Shown here piece by piece: positions 1 through 11,685 of a stretch of DNA of 64,000 nucleotides. The DNA lies in NCBI GenBank assembly GCA_030248135.1, contig JASANC010000991.1, forward strand, positions 1 through 64,000, given 5' to 3'. The translations under genes were made by a program, and so were the position numbers. The DNA comes from Theristus sp. LFF4_11 (taxonomy: Eukaryota > Nematoda > Chromadorea > Monhysterida > Xyalidae). A model generated the notes under the pieces. It saw only the letters and a list, made by a program, of their open reading frames with translations, did not search any database and was not told where the DNA came from. Every line of letters starts with the position of its first letter. Positions within the stretch are counted from its first letter, which is position 1.

Positions 1-93
1 CGCAAGCTGAGAAGACACGCATTGAAGGCAAAGGATTTGAACGAAAAACTCAACAATGAACAATCAATTCAGCATCGTGTACAGTCCGAGTGA
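1..93 (+). CDS. Possible C-terminal end of an upstream gene (partial)
   Basis: Reading frame 1 is open from the left edge to TGA at 91-93 and gives 30 residues. They are Lys/Arg/Glu/Gln-rich with spaced leucines (LNEKLNNEQ), like the end of a coiled coil or helical tail. No domain can be named. Thirty codons can stay open by chance, and frame 2 is open over 56-364, so the call is weak. Confidence 0.28.
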   Translation, partial: RKLRRHALKAKDLNEKLNNEQSIQHRVQSE

Positions 94-1707
94 AGTTGTG
101 ACGTTCCACCCGTTCGATCGAATTTTGCGGATCGCACCGAGTCGCCTTTTAACGACCATCGGCCACGGCCTATCAACGAACATAAGCACAACAGTAGAAA
201 GCGGGGCAAGCACACAAGCATCTGCAGTCCTCGACAACACCACCAACAACATCCTACCGACATCAACAATCAGCGCGACGAAAGTTGCCGAAAAAATCAG
301 AACTGCATCATCAGCAACGCAGGAAATTGCTTCCCGCGATCTTTTCGTCAATAACCGTCGCTGACCATTCGCCTCGTACTCGGCTTACACCGAATCAGCA
401 TCAAAACGGGACGCAGAACGGATCAGACCTCGATTGAACGGCAGTTTTGACGCGAACGACGTCACCGTGGGTCGATCTACAAAGACCGCCTGCAAACCAA
501 CGAAAATATTAGATGTCGCAGGGAACAACGGCGAAGGAGGGCGTCCCACTGCTGCTCGCCTCGACGCCGATCAGCCCGCCAGAACCGCAAAAACCACCAC
601 CCTTCCAAATGCGATCGACCGAGTTTCCGCAACCGCAACACCGCCGCATTCGGCACCGATGAGCACGCCAACGAGATTCTCCACTCGAGTGGCCGTGTTC
701 CGGCGAACTCCGGCTCTCCTCTGTCTCACCGGAACCACAACAACTGAAAACGATCGAATACCGGAGATACCCGAAATCTGAAGCAGAACATTGGCGCCGT
801 GCACGTGATCGGCTCGGTCAACAGCAGCCGAAACATTCTGGGGCCTGTCCGAGCTGCTCTATTCCTGGTCTCGGATTCACGGGCGACGTGGAGACTCCAA
901 CGGTTTCAACGAGCGCAATTGGCAGCAGCGAGCGGACGGCTCAGCAATCGATCGATCATTGGGAAATATCTCGATTGTTTTCTCAACTTATCATCATGCC
1001 AACGACGAAGACGCGGCGATATTCGCGCAGAGTGCGTTCTTCGGTGTTTTTCAATTATTGCAGTCAAACTGTAAAATGTGCGCGATTTTTTTGCGTTCCC
1101 GAATCATCGGGCATGCTGATTTTTTGGTGGATCGATTTCATCAATCGAATCCAGTGAACCCAATATTCAAAAGAAGCCAATTTCTTAGCGATTGCCAATG
1201 TGACATACAGACGACTGTTTTACCCAGACTATAAGATCTGTCTGTGGTAAAAACACCTTCGGCAGTTCTGCCTGGTGTTCGTCACCGTGACGATGCCAGC
1301 GGGCACCGCGGTATGCTCTACCTGGCGAAATCGCAAGAGCGAACTTAATGTATTGATTAGATGTTCGATTTTCATGATCTGAAAAGTGTCTCTTCTTTCA
1401 GACTCCGACTGTCCAAGCCACCGACTGACGTTCGAAGCGGTGCCGGCGTTTCTCGCGGGCGAACCAATTTTCCTCGAGGCGAACATTCACGCGAAGGCGT
1501 GCGCGTTGCTTGTCTGACCAATCAGCGATGCCACGCCGCGATCTGGCAGATGGTCTGGTCGATCTTTCCGAAGTGTCTACTCACCGAGTCACCAACGGAG
1601 CAGTGCGATTCAACGCAACGATTCACGGAGATTCGACCGCAGTCCACTAACTCGGTGCCGATTCGAATTCAGTGTATCAGATGCGACGAAACATAGCAGT
1701 GACGTCA
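94..1707. other. No recognised gene; possible 3' UTR of the left-edge gene
   Basis: This stretch is richer in CG and in CGA/TCG words than most non-coding DNA in the window and carries short overlapping open frames (56-364, 434-781). None shows a domain, a signal peptide or matching splice sites. Part of it (1262-1348) resembles repeat family B. The first clear AATAAA downstream is near 2115. Confidence 0.4.
1262..1348 (+). repeat. Family B repeat fragment
   Basis: The block with GGGCACCGCGGTATGC, CTACCTGGCGAAATCGCAAG matches the 3' half of the repeats at 17930-18070 and 61430-61571. It is a diverged, truncated copy. Confidence 0.45.
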
Positions 1708-1828
1708 TAGTCGAACTGTAAATTATGGACAATCCGCTGATTGGTTGGTGATCACGTGATGCAGGCGCTTTCTATGCAGCACAGACTCCGCCTCCACCAG
1801 CAATGCCCACACATGGAGTTCGACTGTA
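1708..1828. repeat. MITE family E, degraded copy
   Basis: It begins with TAGTCGAACTGTAAATTATG, continues through the CTGATTGGTTGGTGATCACG arm and ends with the inverted terminus GAGTTCGACTGTA. The middle is shorter and more diverged than in the full copy at 60911-61075. Confidence 0.7.
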
Positions 1829-1929
1829 TTTCTCGTGATCTCTCATTTTGTTTGCTTTTTCAGTTGTAAATATGGGTATTACAAATGTGTTAATTTATAA
1901 CAAATCAAAGTGTATAGACTATCTGTTCA

Positions 1930-2125
1930 AGGCGTGTCAAACCGAAATGACGTCACGTGCTCTGAAATATGCGCACCAGTCTGGATTTTCAGTTTAGCTG
2001 ATCCCTCCATCGGAAAAAACACGTGAAGAGGCAAACCGAACTGAAATATTAGTGCCTGTGCATCACAAACGAGCGTCTTTAAAGGAAATGACGTCATTTC
2101 GGTGTTACATGTTCCAATAAATCTG
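1930..2125 (+). repeat. Dispersed repeat, also at 15315-15530
   Basis: Blocks shared with 15315-15530, in the same order, are CGTGCTCTGAAA, CAGTTTAGCTGATCC-like, CACGTGA, CGAACTGAAAT, GATTCATGCGTGACAAACG-like and a terminal AATAAA. The copies are diverged. No inverted termini are visible. Confidence 0.45.
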
Positions 2126-2532
2126 CCCTACTTACATTGTACGTAAGATGGTTGGTCGGCTTTGGTTTTGTTCGGTTGAAGACATGCGTAAAAATCAGAC
2201 GCAAACAATTTTTTTCTGAAACTGAAAGGTGGCAGTAAACAGAAACAAAAACACAATGGCTACGCCATTTAAAGATTTAACAACAACAATTTGTAACATT
2301 TAAAAGTCAACTATTTTGTCTCCGTTTTGAGCAACTCATTTCCAACAATACATAACCCTAAAACAAAAAACAAGAGAAAACGGGGGAGCTACAAATTTTG
2401 GCCACTAAAAAGTTGGTTGCCAAAGCGCGTTTGTCCTGTACGTGCATGTGTCATGCGACAGGCAACGTTTAGCAGCCGCGATTCCAACAACTGTAACTCC
2501 AATTCCTATATCTGCGTGAACACGAATCACCA

Positions 2533-5216
2533 CTACGTTTCCCCCATCGCAACGCTGCCATTACACTGTACGTCGTCATGAATGTAGTGGCCGCCGAGGA
2601 AGAACCGCTCCGGCAGTTTCATGACGCGCGCGACGTGCGCCGCTCGGGTCGCATCGACCGTCTGCGTCGTCGGCACACCGCGCAAGCGCTCGCGCGACAG
2701 CGGCGTGTTCGCCTGCGAGTCGCGTTCGTACTTGACCATCGCCTCCGGGACGCACGTCGCCGGCAGACCGCACAACTCAAACAGTCGACTCAGCTCGCCG
2801 CGAATGGCGTCGTCGTCGCCGGCGGTGATCTCCTCATAGGTGGTCACGATCGAGTAGACCTCGCGGTCGCGCAGGAACCGCGTGTACGGCGGCAACGCCA
2901 TCAGCCACGCGAACTCAAGGTCGTTGCGTACACCGATCGCGTCGCCGACACGGCGCTCGAGGTCGCTCAGCCCGACGAACCACTGGACGCCGCGTGTGAA
3001 CAACGGCAGCGTGTTGAGGCGGGCGAGGCTGCGAATAATGGGTGTGTGTCTGTGTGCGTCTGTGTGTGTGTCTTTGTGTCTGTGTGCGTCTGTGTGTGTC
3101 TGTGTGTGTCTGTGTGCGTCTGTGTGTGTCTTTGTGTCTGTGTGCGTCTGTGTGTGTCTGTGTGTGTCTGTGTGTGTCTGTGTGAGTGCGTGTGTGTCTG
3201 TGTGTGTCTTTGTGTCTGTGTGTGTCTGTGTGCGTCTGTGTGTGTCTTTGTGTCTGTGTGCGTCTGTGTGTGTCTGTGTGTGTCTGTGTGTGTCTGTGTG
3301 AGTGCGTGTGTGTCTGTGTGTGTCTTTGTGTCTGTGTGCGTCTGTGTGCGTCTGTGTGTGTCTGTGTGTGTCTGTGTGAGTGCGTGTGTGTCTGTGTGTG
3401 TCTGTGTGTGTCTGTGTGCGTCTGTGTGTGTCTGTGTGCGTCTGTGTGTGTCTGTGTGTGTCTGTGTATGTCTGTGTGTGTCTGTGGTAAACTTTAAAAA
3501 TCTTTGAAAAAAAATTAAAATGATGGTACATTTAAAAAACCACATTTGAAGAACTATGGTACACGTTCGATTATGAATAATTTTTCTTCAAAAAAACTCA
3601 CATCGGCACGGGTATGGTGGAGTTTCTCGTGGCGGCGCGTTCACTTGAGTTGATCAATTTGTCGATGTCGCGACGGTAGACAAACATTTGGCGAACGTTT
3701 GGGGCGATTCGGTGCAACATGCGCGCCAGAACGTTCACGATCGTGCGATGCTTGATCACGCAGATCTGACCTGTGCGTGTAGCGTGTGTGTTTTCCAGAA
3801 TGTCAAAATGTAGTGACAACTGGGGCGCAAGCCTCAGTCTTCAGTCTCCACGCAAAGTCCTTGCGCCACTATCTGACGCTTTCAGCTTCTGGCTTACAAT
3901 GTTTTCGCTTATTTCTGGCAAAAATACTGCAAGTGTGTTCAAAAAAACCGAAAACTGGCTGAAAAAGACACACAGATAACCAAAAGGTAACATTCTGACC
4001 ATCCGGCACATGATGCACGAACACGCGCAGCACCGAAGCGAGCAGCTGTCCACAGAAGTCCGCGTGGTGTTGCGACCACGCACCGGCGTCATACAGAATG
4101 GCCAACTGGGTGAACACGTCTGCCTCGGCAAACACCACCGATCGCCCAGGGACGTTCAACAGCTGCGACAGCAGGGTGGTGCCGCTGCGTGGACAGATGG
4201 CGTACCAGATGGTGCTCGAGGAGCGGTCGCGCGTCTGCAATATGGCACTGTCCACCGTGTATGGAACGATTATGGAATTATGTGGTTTGGAGTGGTTTGT
4301 TTTGTCGAAACGTTTGATCACAACCGTAGAGAAGGTCCGTGAAACAGGATCAACGGTATGTTTGCGGTTCTTTCCGACGGTTTGAGCAAGATTCTCAATT
4401 TCATTGGCTGAGTCAATCGTTTGGATCCGAGATGCCTTCAAACTATATTTCTCGTTTGAATTCGCCCATCGGGAAGTTTGCGTGGGTCAAAAAACGTCCC
4501 ATGAAGCGCGCACCAATTTCGCCAACGCCAGCAAGCGTTCCAACGGCACACGGGCCACGCGTTCAGCATGCGCATACTGCACGGCATACAGGAACGGCGC
4601 TTCGTCGCAGTGGTAATTGCAGAACGGCTCTCTCGTGCGCACAAAGTAAACGTGCTCCCTTGAGAGCGTGTACATGCTCCAGTGGGCGTCGCTCAACAGA
4701 ATGTCCAGCGGTTGATAACTGTCGTGCAACGCCAGAAAGTCGCAGTCACGCGCGATGTCGACGTTAATCGTGCGACGTCGCGCGACAATGCGCATCACCT
4801 GCACACACGGCATGGAACTTTTTTCTAACTACACAGTCGAACTCTAAATTATAGGGAATCAGCTGATTCGTTGGTGATGCACGTGATGCACGATTTCTGT
4901 GCGAACAAAACTCCGCCCCCCACTCTGCACAAAAAGGCATGCATCACGTCGCCGCCAACCAATCCAGCGTGCGACTGTTTAGCAGACTCGATAAGAGACT
5001 CAACTATAACCCTGTGCAGACTACGGCTTCCACTTGATGTGTTTCAAAGCATGCGTTGTATTCTGCAAAAAGTGACAGATTATAACAAATATTCTGTACC
5101 TGACAGCAGTGATCTTGGCCGTTATCGCTTGGATAGAACAAGTCGTGGACTTTCGTGATGAGCGTCCGTGCAATGCGGTACAGCACGTACAGCAGAACGT
5201 CGAGGGCTGGGTGCAT
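2533..5216 (-). CDS. Putative sulfotransferase (P-loop, PAPS-dependent), 433 aa, 5 exons
   Basis: Exons on the minus strand are 5216-5100, 4798-4514, 4234-4000, 3770-3602 and 3028-2533. All introns are GT-AG and the phases agree (0,0,1,2). Residues about 149-156 read PRSGTTLL, the 5'-phosphosulfate-binding loop of sulfotransferases. Residues 242-257 (FVYRR..., then SSER) fit the 3'-phosphate-binding region. The family transfers sulfate from PAPS to a hydroxyl or amine; the acceptor here is unknown. Residues 40-134 contain a Trp/His/Tyr-rich segment with [13 protein letters not shown] that I cannot place. The start chosen is the first ATG in the exon at 5216; the sequence upstream could be an intron, so a further 5' exon is possible. 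No clear signal anchor is seen, so a Golgi location is not shown. The last intron holds the minisatellite at 3040-3486. Confidence 0.72.
3040..3486. repeat. Octamer minisatellite in the last sulfotransferase intron
   Basis: About 446 bp is made almost only of the octamer TGTGTGTC and its variant TGTGCGTC, with recurring interruptions (TGAGTGCG and TCTTTGTG) that make a longer higher-order pattern. The unit lacks stop codons in most frames on both strands, which creates long artefactual open frames. It lies inside intron 3029-3601. Confidence 0.95.
4832..4982. repeat. MITE family E in sulfotransferase intron 1
   Basis: The left arm begins with AGTCGAACTCTAAATTATAG and continues to GATGCACGTGATGCACG. 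The right arm is shortened (GCATGCATCACG, then GCCAACCAATC). It lies within intron 4799-5099. Confidence 0.7.
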
Positions 5217-6725
5217 CTTCAGGGTTATTACAGTTGAGGCAGAAACAGAATTCGCCGAAACCCGTGTAATTTCGCAAATCAAAACCTGGAATTTTCACAC
5301 ACGCTCAAAGTATGAACCGTTCTGCTTATGTAAACCGTGCCTGGTGATGATTTGTTGGGGGGTTTTGGAGCCGGATTTGCTTCACGTGTGCACAAACTGA
5401 TTGTTTCAGTGCCACAGATGTTTTACAATCATCTCTCAAAGTATGGTTTAATTTGTGTCATCGTTTTATCAAGACAGTAAATATGAGTGGGTTTCGGGGA
5501 AGAAGTTTGTTGCTAGACGGAGAACTGTTGCTACATTTGTATCTTGTTTACTTTTTCGTATTGTACGTGGTAGTTTCCCACTTTACTCTTCTTTATCAAG
5601 GTTTTTCAGCCATCGCAGATGGAAAGAAGTCTGATACTACCGCACCTGACACTTGCCATACTTTACAAACTTCAGGCTAGCAAAAACTTTTTTGGGTATA
5701 AATAAATCATGAAAAGGCACGGGTTTCTTTCTACACTGTCAAAACGATGTAATGTCACATTTGGTGACTTGTTTGTGAAAACCAATACGTTTTTTTGAAA
5801 AAATGCAAACCTGTTGTTGCGGAAAATCGGTTTAAAAACTGCGGAAAGATGATACACGAATTCGATTATGTGCATAGTTGATTTGCATGGAAAACTTACA
5901 CCCAAAAAGCAGTTTATGTAGTGTCTAACCCCATTTGATTGAACATATACCAAAAAATAGTTCTCATACTCATGGTACACATGATTGTTGTAGTGGTATT
6001 TTTACGTGAAACATGATTTGCGGTGCAAGTCAAACATACTGCGTTTGGACTTTTTTGACAATTTTCGGGCGACAAAAAAGCGCACACACAGACTTCGTAA
6101 GATGAATGAAACTGACACAAGCACAGTGTTGTCGTGTGTGTGCGTGCGTGTGTCTACATGATGCAGTTTCAAATTTTTTATGTTTCGTCCCGCAACATAA
6201 CTAACATTTTTTTGATTCGCTTAACAATATTTTTCGTTTTGTCTGATGCTCATGTCTATTCGTGTTTGTTTATCATGCACCCCGCTGGCTACTTTGCTAT
6301 TATGTTTATTATTGAGCCCCGTTTTTTGTACCATCTGCCTCTGCGCCAGTAAAAAAGAAGCAATTTTCAATGAGCAGGTGTGCTTCGCTCTGTTTGTATT
6401 TTGAAATTTAGGCGATCTTCAGAAATAATTCAAAAAAATAGACAATAATTGAATTCGCACTTGGTGTATCACTCATCAATATTTGTGTTTTTGTCTTTGA
6501 CCATCGATGATTTGTAAGCGGTCATGACAGACCCATGCAATAATGTTCAATTGAAAGTCCAGATCATTACTGATTTCAATTTTTCTGTTTGTTTCCAGAA
6601 ATTCACCAGTCTTACAACGTACATGTAGCAATGTAGCACAGTTCTGTAAGAAGTTGCGTGTAAAATTATTTGCAAATTTTGAATGGAATCTTCGGCAAAA
6701 ACCAGCGAAAAAAAAACGACTGTAA
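5217..6725. other. Intergenic region between divergent genes
   Basis: It lies between the 5' end of the minus-strand sulfotransferase gene and the plus-strand I-EGF gene, so both promoters are expected here. It is AT-rich with short random frames. I see no convincing exon, RNA gene or repeat pair. Confidence 0.5.
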
Positions 6726-9715
6726 ATGGCAGCTGAACGCTTTCTGTTACTGACGTTGTTTGCGATCATTTACAATTCGCTGGCACAGGACGACGGTTTG
6801 GACTGGGTTTCGACCGCGAATAATGGAGGTTGCTTCCATTGAACGGTGTTTCTTTTTAATGAAATGCCTCACGTTGCGGTTTGAGAAACAACCCGCGCAT
6901 TGAGAAATGAAAAACGCACTTTTTTTATGAAACAGCGGCTCCAAGAATCGAGTCACAAATCAGTCTTTTCGTTGATGCTACGCGTTAATCATTACATCAC
7001 GCTAATACGTGCAACGTGCTACGTGAATCGTTGCGTGGATCAACAGTTGCGTGTGAATCGCTGCGTGCAACGCTCTGATACCACGTGATACTTGGATTGG
7101 CAACAACTGCGTACTGTTCGCTTAGTGATCATTAGAACTGGACGGTACTTTCTGTAGTTCAACGTTCATGGACGTCCATTCAACTGTTCAGGCACGTTTA
7201 TACCTGAGTGTGCAGACGTATACGTCAGGTATGAACGGTAGTATGCAATAACACGAGACCTGACGTGACGTGATGTGCCGTATTTACTCTATGAATTTGC
7301 TGCGAAGTGACACCGCGTGAAGTTTCGCCAGCGCTTCAAGTTTCATGAGTGAGGCTTAAAACATGGGACCTGATGTGACGTGACGTGACGTGACGTGTCG
7401 TACACGCACACGGCTACGTCAGGTATAAACGGGCCTTTCAATGTTCATGGACGTCCATTCAACAGTTCAGCCTCAACGTTGTCCATGGGAAACCTGCAGC
7501 ATTTCGAATACGGTCGTTGCTTCACATAAACCATCATTCGTGTACAGTATTTGTGGATAATTTTTTTAAAATTTACAATCAAAGTTCTTCGTTTTAAAAC
7601 AGAAACGACGCTGAAGAAATGCCCGGGCACAAACAAAACGCCAGAAGAGCTGCAACATCAGTGTTACCAGTAGGTTTCTGGTTGTTTTTTCAGCACATTT
7701 CATACAGTTAGCACGATTCAGCCAATCAACATTCATCTTAAGAAAACAATGATGATTTCAATCAGTTCAAGAAAGTTTCTACAGGTTTCGCGGAGCCGCG
7801 GAGTGCTCGGACCACGGCAAATGTGACTGTGGCAAGTGCTCCTGCGTCGACGAGACGCACAGCGGGCGATACTGTGAATGCGACAGCAGTGACTGCCCAA
7901 AAGTGCATGATCGTGTCTGCGCAGGTTAAATTTTTTCACTGAAAATCTTTCCCCGGACGCGCTGTTTTTTTTTCATGTTGGTCCGGTCGCACTTCGCACT
8001 GAATGGTAGTTGCATTATTCCGACGATCCAGTGCAGCCAATCAACCGCTGTCAAATGTTTTATGTTGCACTGTTGAGATTCGAGAATCAGCCTGAAAACT
8101 GACTGATTATTGATTGATTTTATTCGACACATTGTGAGCGAACCCATCAGTCAGTGAATTCATTATCTTTTGCAATGCGGTTTCTTTTTATTGCAGGCCA
8201 CGGCCGCTGCGTTTGCGGCGAGTGTCACTGCGATGAACTGTGGACTCATGGCGACGCGCACGCGTGCGAATGCACCCTGGAGAGGTTTGGCTGCAGGGAT
8301 CACACCGGGGTGAGAGGCGAATGTGTGATTGTTGTTGGTTGCATTGGTAGACCTTTACAAAGTTAGATGTACAAGTGAACGAAATTGAAAAAAAACCAAC
8401 ATGTTGACTAAAGGCGCGTTTAGCAATTAGTTTTTTGTGCGTACGCACGGACACGACACGTAAAAAATGGCCACGCGATTTAGAAATCGTGTCGTGTGTG
8501 CTATCTTAATGCATTACGGACACGATTAGTTTGCGTACGGAATTTAGAACGACGTTTGTGCGTACGGACGAAAAACTAAATGGTGTTTCCGCCTTGAACC
8601 TACTTGCAGTGTGATATTTCCACGTATTTGTTCGATATTATTACGGCACGCGCAGCACAAACAGTGCATGAAAATGAGAGATGGTTTGGATGTTATTGCT
8701 GCTACGCACTTGGATTTGGGCAAGAAACGTCAATTCAGCGGTGACCGGTTGACCTGCGAATTGTCTTTCACCACAAGTCTCCATTTCCCTCCTTGTTCAG
8801 GCAATCTGCGGCGACCACGGCAACTGCGTCTGCGGCGTTTGCTCCTGTCACAACGGTTACTACGGTAACAAGTGCGAAAAATGTCCAACGTGTTCAACCA
8901 CCACGACGGTGAGGGAAGAATTTTAAGAAAACAGCGTAGATGCGCTCGCTGATTGGCTGAATATGAAATTTATTGATGGAAATTATGATGGAACGGCCGT
9001 TTGAGTCATATGAAGCCACTTTTAGAAACACAGAACCATTTGTACAAACGGAGCGACGGAATGGCGTTTCCGGGTGCTATTATGTCGACGTCACGAAAAC
9101 ACTCAAATTTATGAAGCTTTCATTTTCTCACATCAAAGTCCTTTTCTTCATTTTCTCTCTCTTCAGTTTCCAACAACTTCCGACGAATTCCACCACCACC
9201 ACGACGATCCAACGGCCGCAACGACACCAGCATCAGCAGCAACCGAGACGAGACTTTTCGAAATTCACCACAGTGATCAGTCAAACGCAGCGAAGATCCC
9301 GCGCAGCACCACCACCACCGAAACGCCGCCGTCGCCGTCGCTGTGGTCGAATGATGACGAGTATGACAGTCACAGTCATGAAGTGATTGAACAGCTGACA
9401 ATAATACAGCCGGATGGAGCGAACCTGTCAGACGACGACGACGACGACACTGATGACGAAACATTCGATCCAGCAAACAGCGACGGTCTACTCGGCACCG
9501 GCTACACGTTCGCCATCGGCACTCCGGAGTTTTTCGTCGTCGTCGCCGTCGCCGCCATTCTGCTCGCGGTCGTGCTGCTGATCATTCTGGCGCTGCTGAT
9601 GAGCTGCTTCGCGCAGGCGTCACGTCGGCGGCAGCCGCTGACGCCGCGACAGTCGGTCGTTTATGTGGACGCCGAGGCGCACGACGACAAGGAGCAGGCG
9701 GATCGGCTGCTGTAG
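6726..9715 (+). CDS. I-EGF-only integrin-beta-like type I membrane protein, 359 aa, 6 exons
   Basis: Exons are 6726-6828, 7603-7669, 7785-7924, 8197-8309, 8801-8908 and 9167-9715, with GT-AG introns and consistent phases (1,2,1,0,0). Residues 1-20 are a signal peptide (hydrophobic FLLLTLFAII core, cleavage near LA/QD). Residues 41-57 hold two cysteines. About 64-175 contains three Cys-rich modules of the integrin-beta I-EGF type (CSDHGKCDCGKCSC, then HGRCVCGECHC, then CGDHGNCVCGVCSC). Next is a long stalk rich in Thr, His, Ser and Asp, including a run of six Asp. The membrane helix is 299-325 and a 34-residue basic/acidic tail follows. It lacks the PSI and beta-I domains, the beta-tail domain, and the HDRRE and NPxY motifs of integrin beta tails, so it cannot be an integrin subunit. 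The nearest known idea is secreted ITGBL1. Ligand and role are unknown. The start is supported by the signal peptide and by phase matching of exons 1-3. Confidence 0.85.
7164..7470. repeat. Family F repeat flanked by 28-bp direct repeats (I-EGF intron 1)
   Basis: The core carries ACGTCAGGTATGAACGGTAG, GCAATAACACGAGACCTGAC and, at its right end, GTCAGGTATAAACGGGCC; these blocks recur inverted at 36848-36970. It is bracketed by GTTCATGGACGTCCATTCAA at 7164 and again at 7443. The flanking copies extend to 28 bp with one mismatch. Confidence 0.7.
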
Positions 9716-9767
9716 TGATCGTTTCGTTTTCTTTTTTGTGAGTTTTCCGTTGCATTCTGAGAAAAGT

Positions 9768-9867
9768 TAAGGGGTATTTATTTATGAAGTGGTATTTAGT
9801 GACCGCGTTGCTATGTTTCAACACACAGTTATCTGTCACTAAATACTGCTTCATGAATGCCGCTTTA
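9768..9867. repeat. Palindromic MITE family D
   Basis: The left arm is TGAAGTGGTATTTAGTGACC. The right arm is GTCACTAAATACTGCTTCAT, followed by GAATGCCGCTTTA. The element can fold into one hairpin and lies just 3' of the I-EGF stop codon. Confidence 0.8.
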
Positions 9868-10224
9868 CGCAATGAATGTACACTCAACTGCATTAAGAAT
9901 GACCGGTTAGACAACACTGTTTGTTTTTTTTGCTGAGCACTCAGCGATTCAACAAATTTGTCGAGGTTTTTTGTTAGTGCATGTGCCTGTGCAACCAGTG
10001 TCAGTTGCTTAACAGGTTTGTTTTTAGTTTGTTGAGCATATTTTTCTTCAGAGTGGTTGCGGGTTCACACATTCCCACACAACTCGCTGAATAGTTGGCT
10101 AATTGTGAACGTTGATGTTTTTGTTGCAGCGTAGGTGCATTGTTTTAAGAAATCGCATCGTTTTTTTTGTCAAATGCCAAAACTGAGCCTCACAGAGTAC
10201 GGTATCTTATCTACCGTATCTGAT

Positions 10225-11018
10225 TTGACACGAATCATTACGAATAGCCGCCTTACGGACAATCAATAGAAACAATTTCATTTTTAAGAGCACGATACAA
10301 CCGATACTGTACTCCATGAGTCCACAGTTTCGGCACACTCCCAGTCAGCTAGTACAGGTTGGCCCAGAACGTTCGATGGAGCCAAACGTTCAGAGCGATT
10401 GAGTCGATCAAAAATTATCGCCAGTCGCGGAAATTGAAATTTGAGAAGTGGAATAACGTCAGTTTATTGATTCCTGTCAGCGCAGACTTGGACAAGCACT
10501 TGAATTCACTGTTGGCACCGAGTGAAAAAATGTGGGTGGGTGGGCATAACATGTCCATTAAACTGGCTTTTTTCGATGAATATTGGTGAAAGTATTAGTT
10601 TTTGCTTTACTCTGTTCTAGGGGCTGCTTGAAACTCAGATTCTATTTTTTTCACAATTTTGAAATTCGTTTTTTTGTGTCATTCGTCAGTTGTTTAATTT
10701 TAGCCTTGCTTGCCCGATCAATCTGTTGGATGCTTCTGTATACTCAAGTCTGAGACAGGAAATGTGACCAAATTTACCGTAGTAACTGCAATGCGTGTGT
10801 GAATGAAGTGGACAAACAGTGACTGAGTGAAGAAACAGTAAAAACAATCCATGTTGCGTTGCTGATGGTTCTTAACGTTATGGGAATGTACTAGCTGACT
10901 GGGAGTGTGCCGAAACTGTGGACTCATGGAGTACAGTATCGGTTGTATCGTGCTCTTAAAAATGAAATTGTTTCTATTGATTGTCCGTAAGGCGGCTATT
11001 CGTAATGATTCGTGTCAA
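10225..11018. mobile_element. Foldback element with 132-bp inverted repeats
   Basis: 10225-10356 begins TTGACACGAATCATTACGAA. It is repeated in inverted orientation at 10887-11018 with no mismatch that I can find over 132 bp. The 530-bp middle has no open frame that looks like a transposase. I found no clear target duplication. The near-identity of the arms suggests recent insertion or gene conversion. Confidence 0.85.
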
Positions 11019-11394
11019 CAGCATCTTAAGTCATTTCAACGCTAAAAATTGACTCTAGAAGTCATCCAAATCGAAAAACATGGAGTACGTCGGTCAAAAT
11101 GACCAAATAATGACATTTACCTAAGCACACAAAGAAGTTGGGAAGAAAATTTGGTTTGAACTTTCAAAAAATTATGCCATAAATCGAATTTTCAGAGCAA
11201 AGTAGAAGAAAAATTTTTCAATTTTTTTTTAAGTTTGAAAAAAAATCCAAATTAAAAAAAAACAAAAAAAATAAAAAAATAATTTTTTTCAAAGCCCCTG
11301 GCCCTAACCCTACTCCTCCCCCAAAAAAACTTCCATCTATGGGAAAAAATTGCAACCGAATCCATTTTTTTTCAGGTCAGCAAAAAAATTTACG
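11019..11394. repeat. A/T-rich repeat related to 13735-13985
   Basis: The segments ACTTTCAAAAAATTATGCC and TTTTCAGAGCAAAGTAGAAG resemble blocks near 13850-13910 (ACTTTCGAAAAATTGTGCC, TTTTCAGAGCATATTAGAGG). Long A and T runs follow. No gene is seen. Confidence 0.45.
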
Positions 11395-11520
11395 TACCGC
11401 CCGCCCGGCCCGACCGAAGTTTCCGTCGTTACTCACGTCGGTCCGCGCGCGTCTTCTTAACGCTTAACGCATCGCCTCGCGCCGCTCCTGCCTTGCCTCG
11501 CCACCACCGGCCGGCACCAA
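11395..11520 (+). promoter_or_regulatory. CpG-rich putative basigin promoter region
   Basis: A local block of very high G+C with many CG dinucleotides (for example GCCCGCCCGGCCCGACCG) stands out from AT-rich flanks. It lies 170-290 bp upstream of the basigin start codon. No TATA box is obvious. The promoter role is inferred from position and composition only. Confidence 0.4.
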
Positions 11521-11685
11521 GCACCAACAAGAGCAAACAACCAAACCAGACTACGAATAAAAAATCAAAATAATAAAAAAATAACGCGAAATTGTTCTCC
11601 TTGATCTTTATCGTGTCCGGGACGGAAAAGGAAAAAAAACAAATAACATACGATCGATCGCTTTTTTCGCCACAGCGACAGCGAA

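Noticed and set aside
2533..3531. Long open frames on both strands through the minisatellite
   Set aside because: The octamer has no stop codons in several frames. Only 2533-3028 on the minus strand, after a proper acceptor, shows real protein features.
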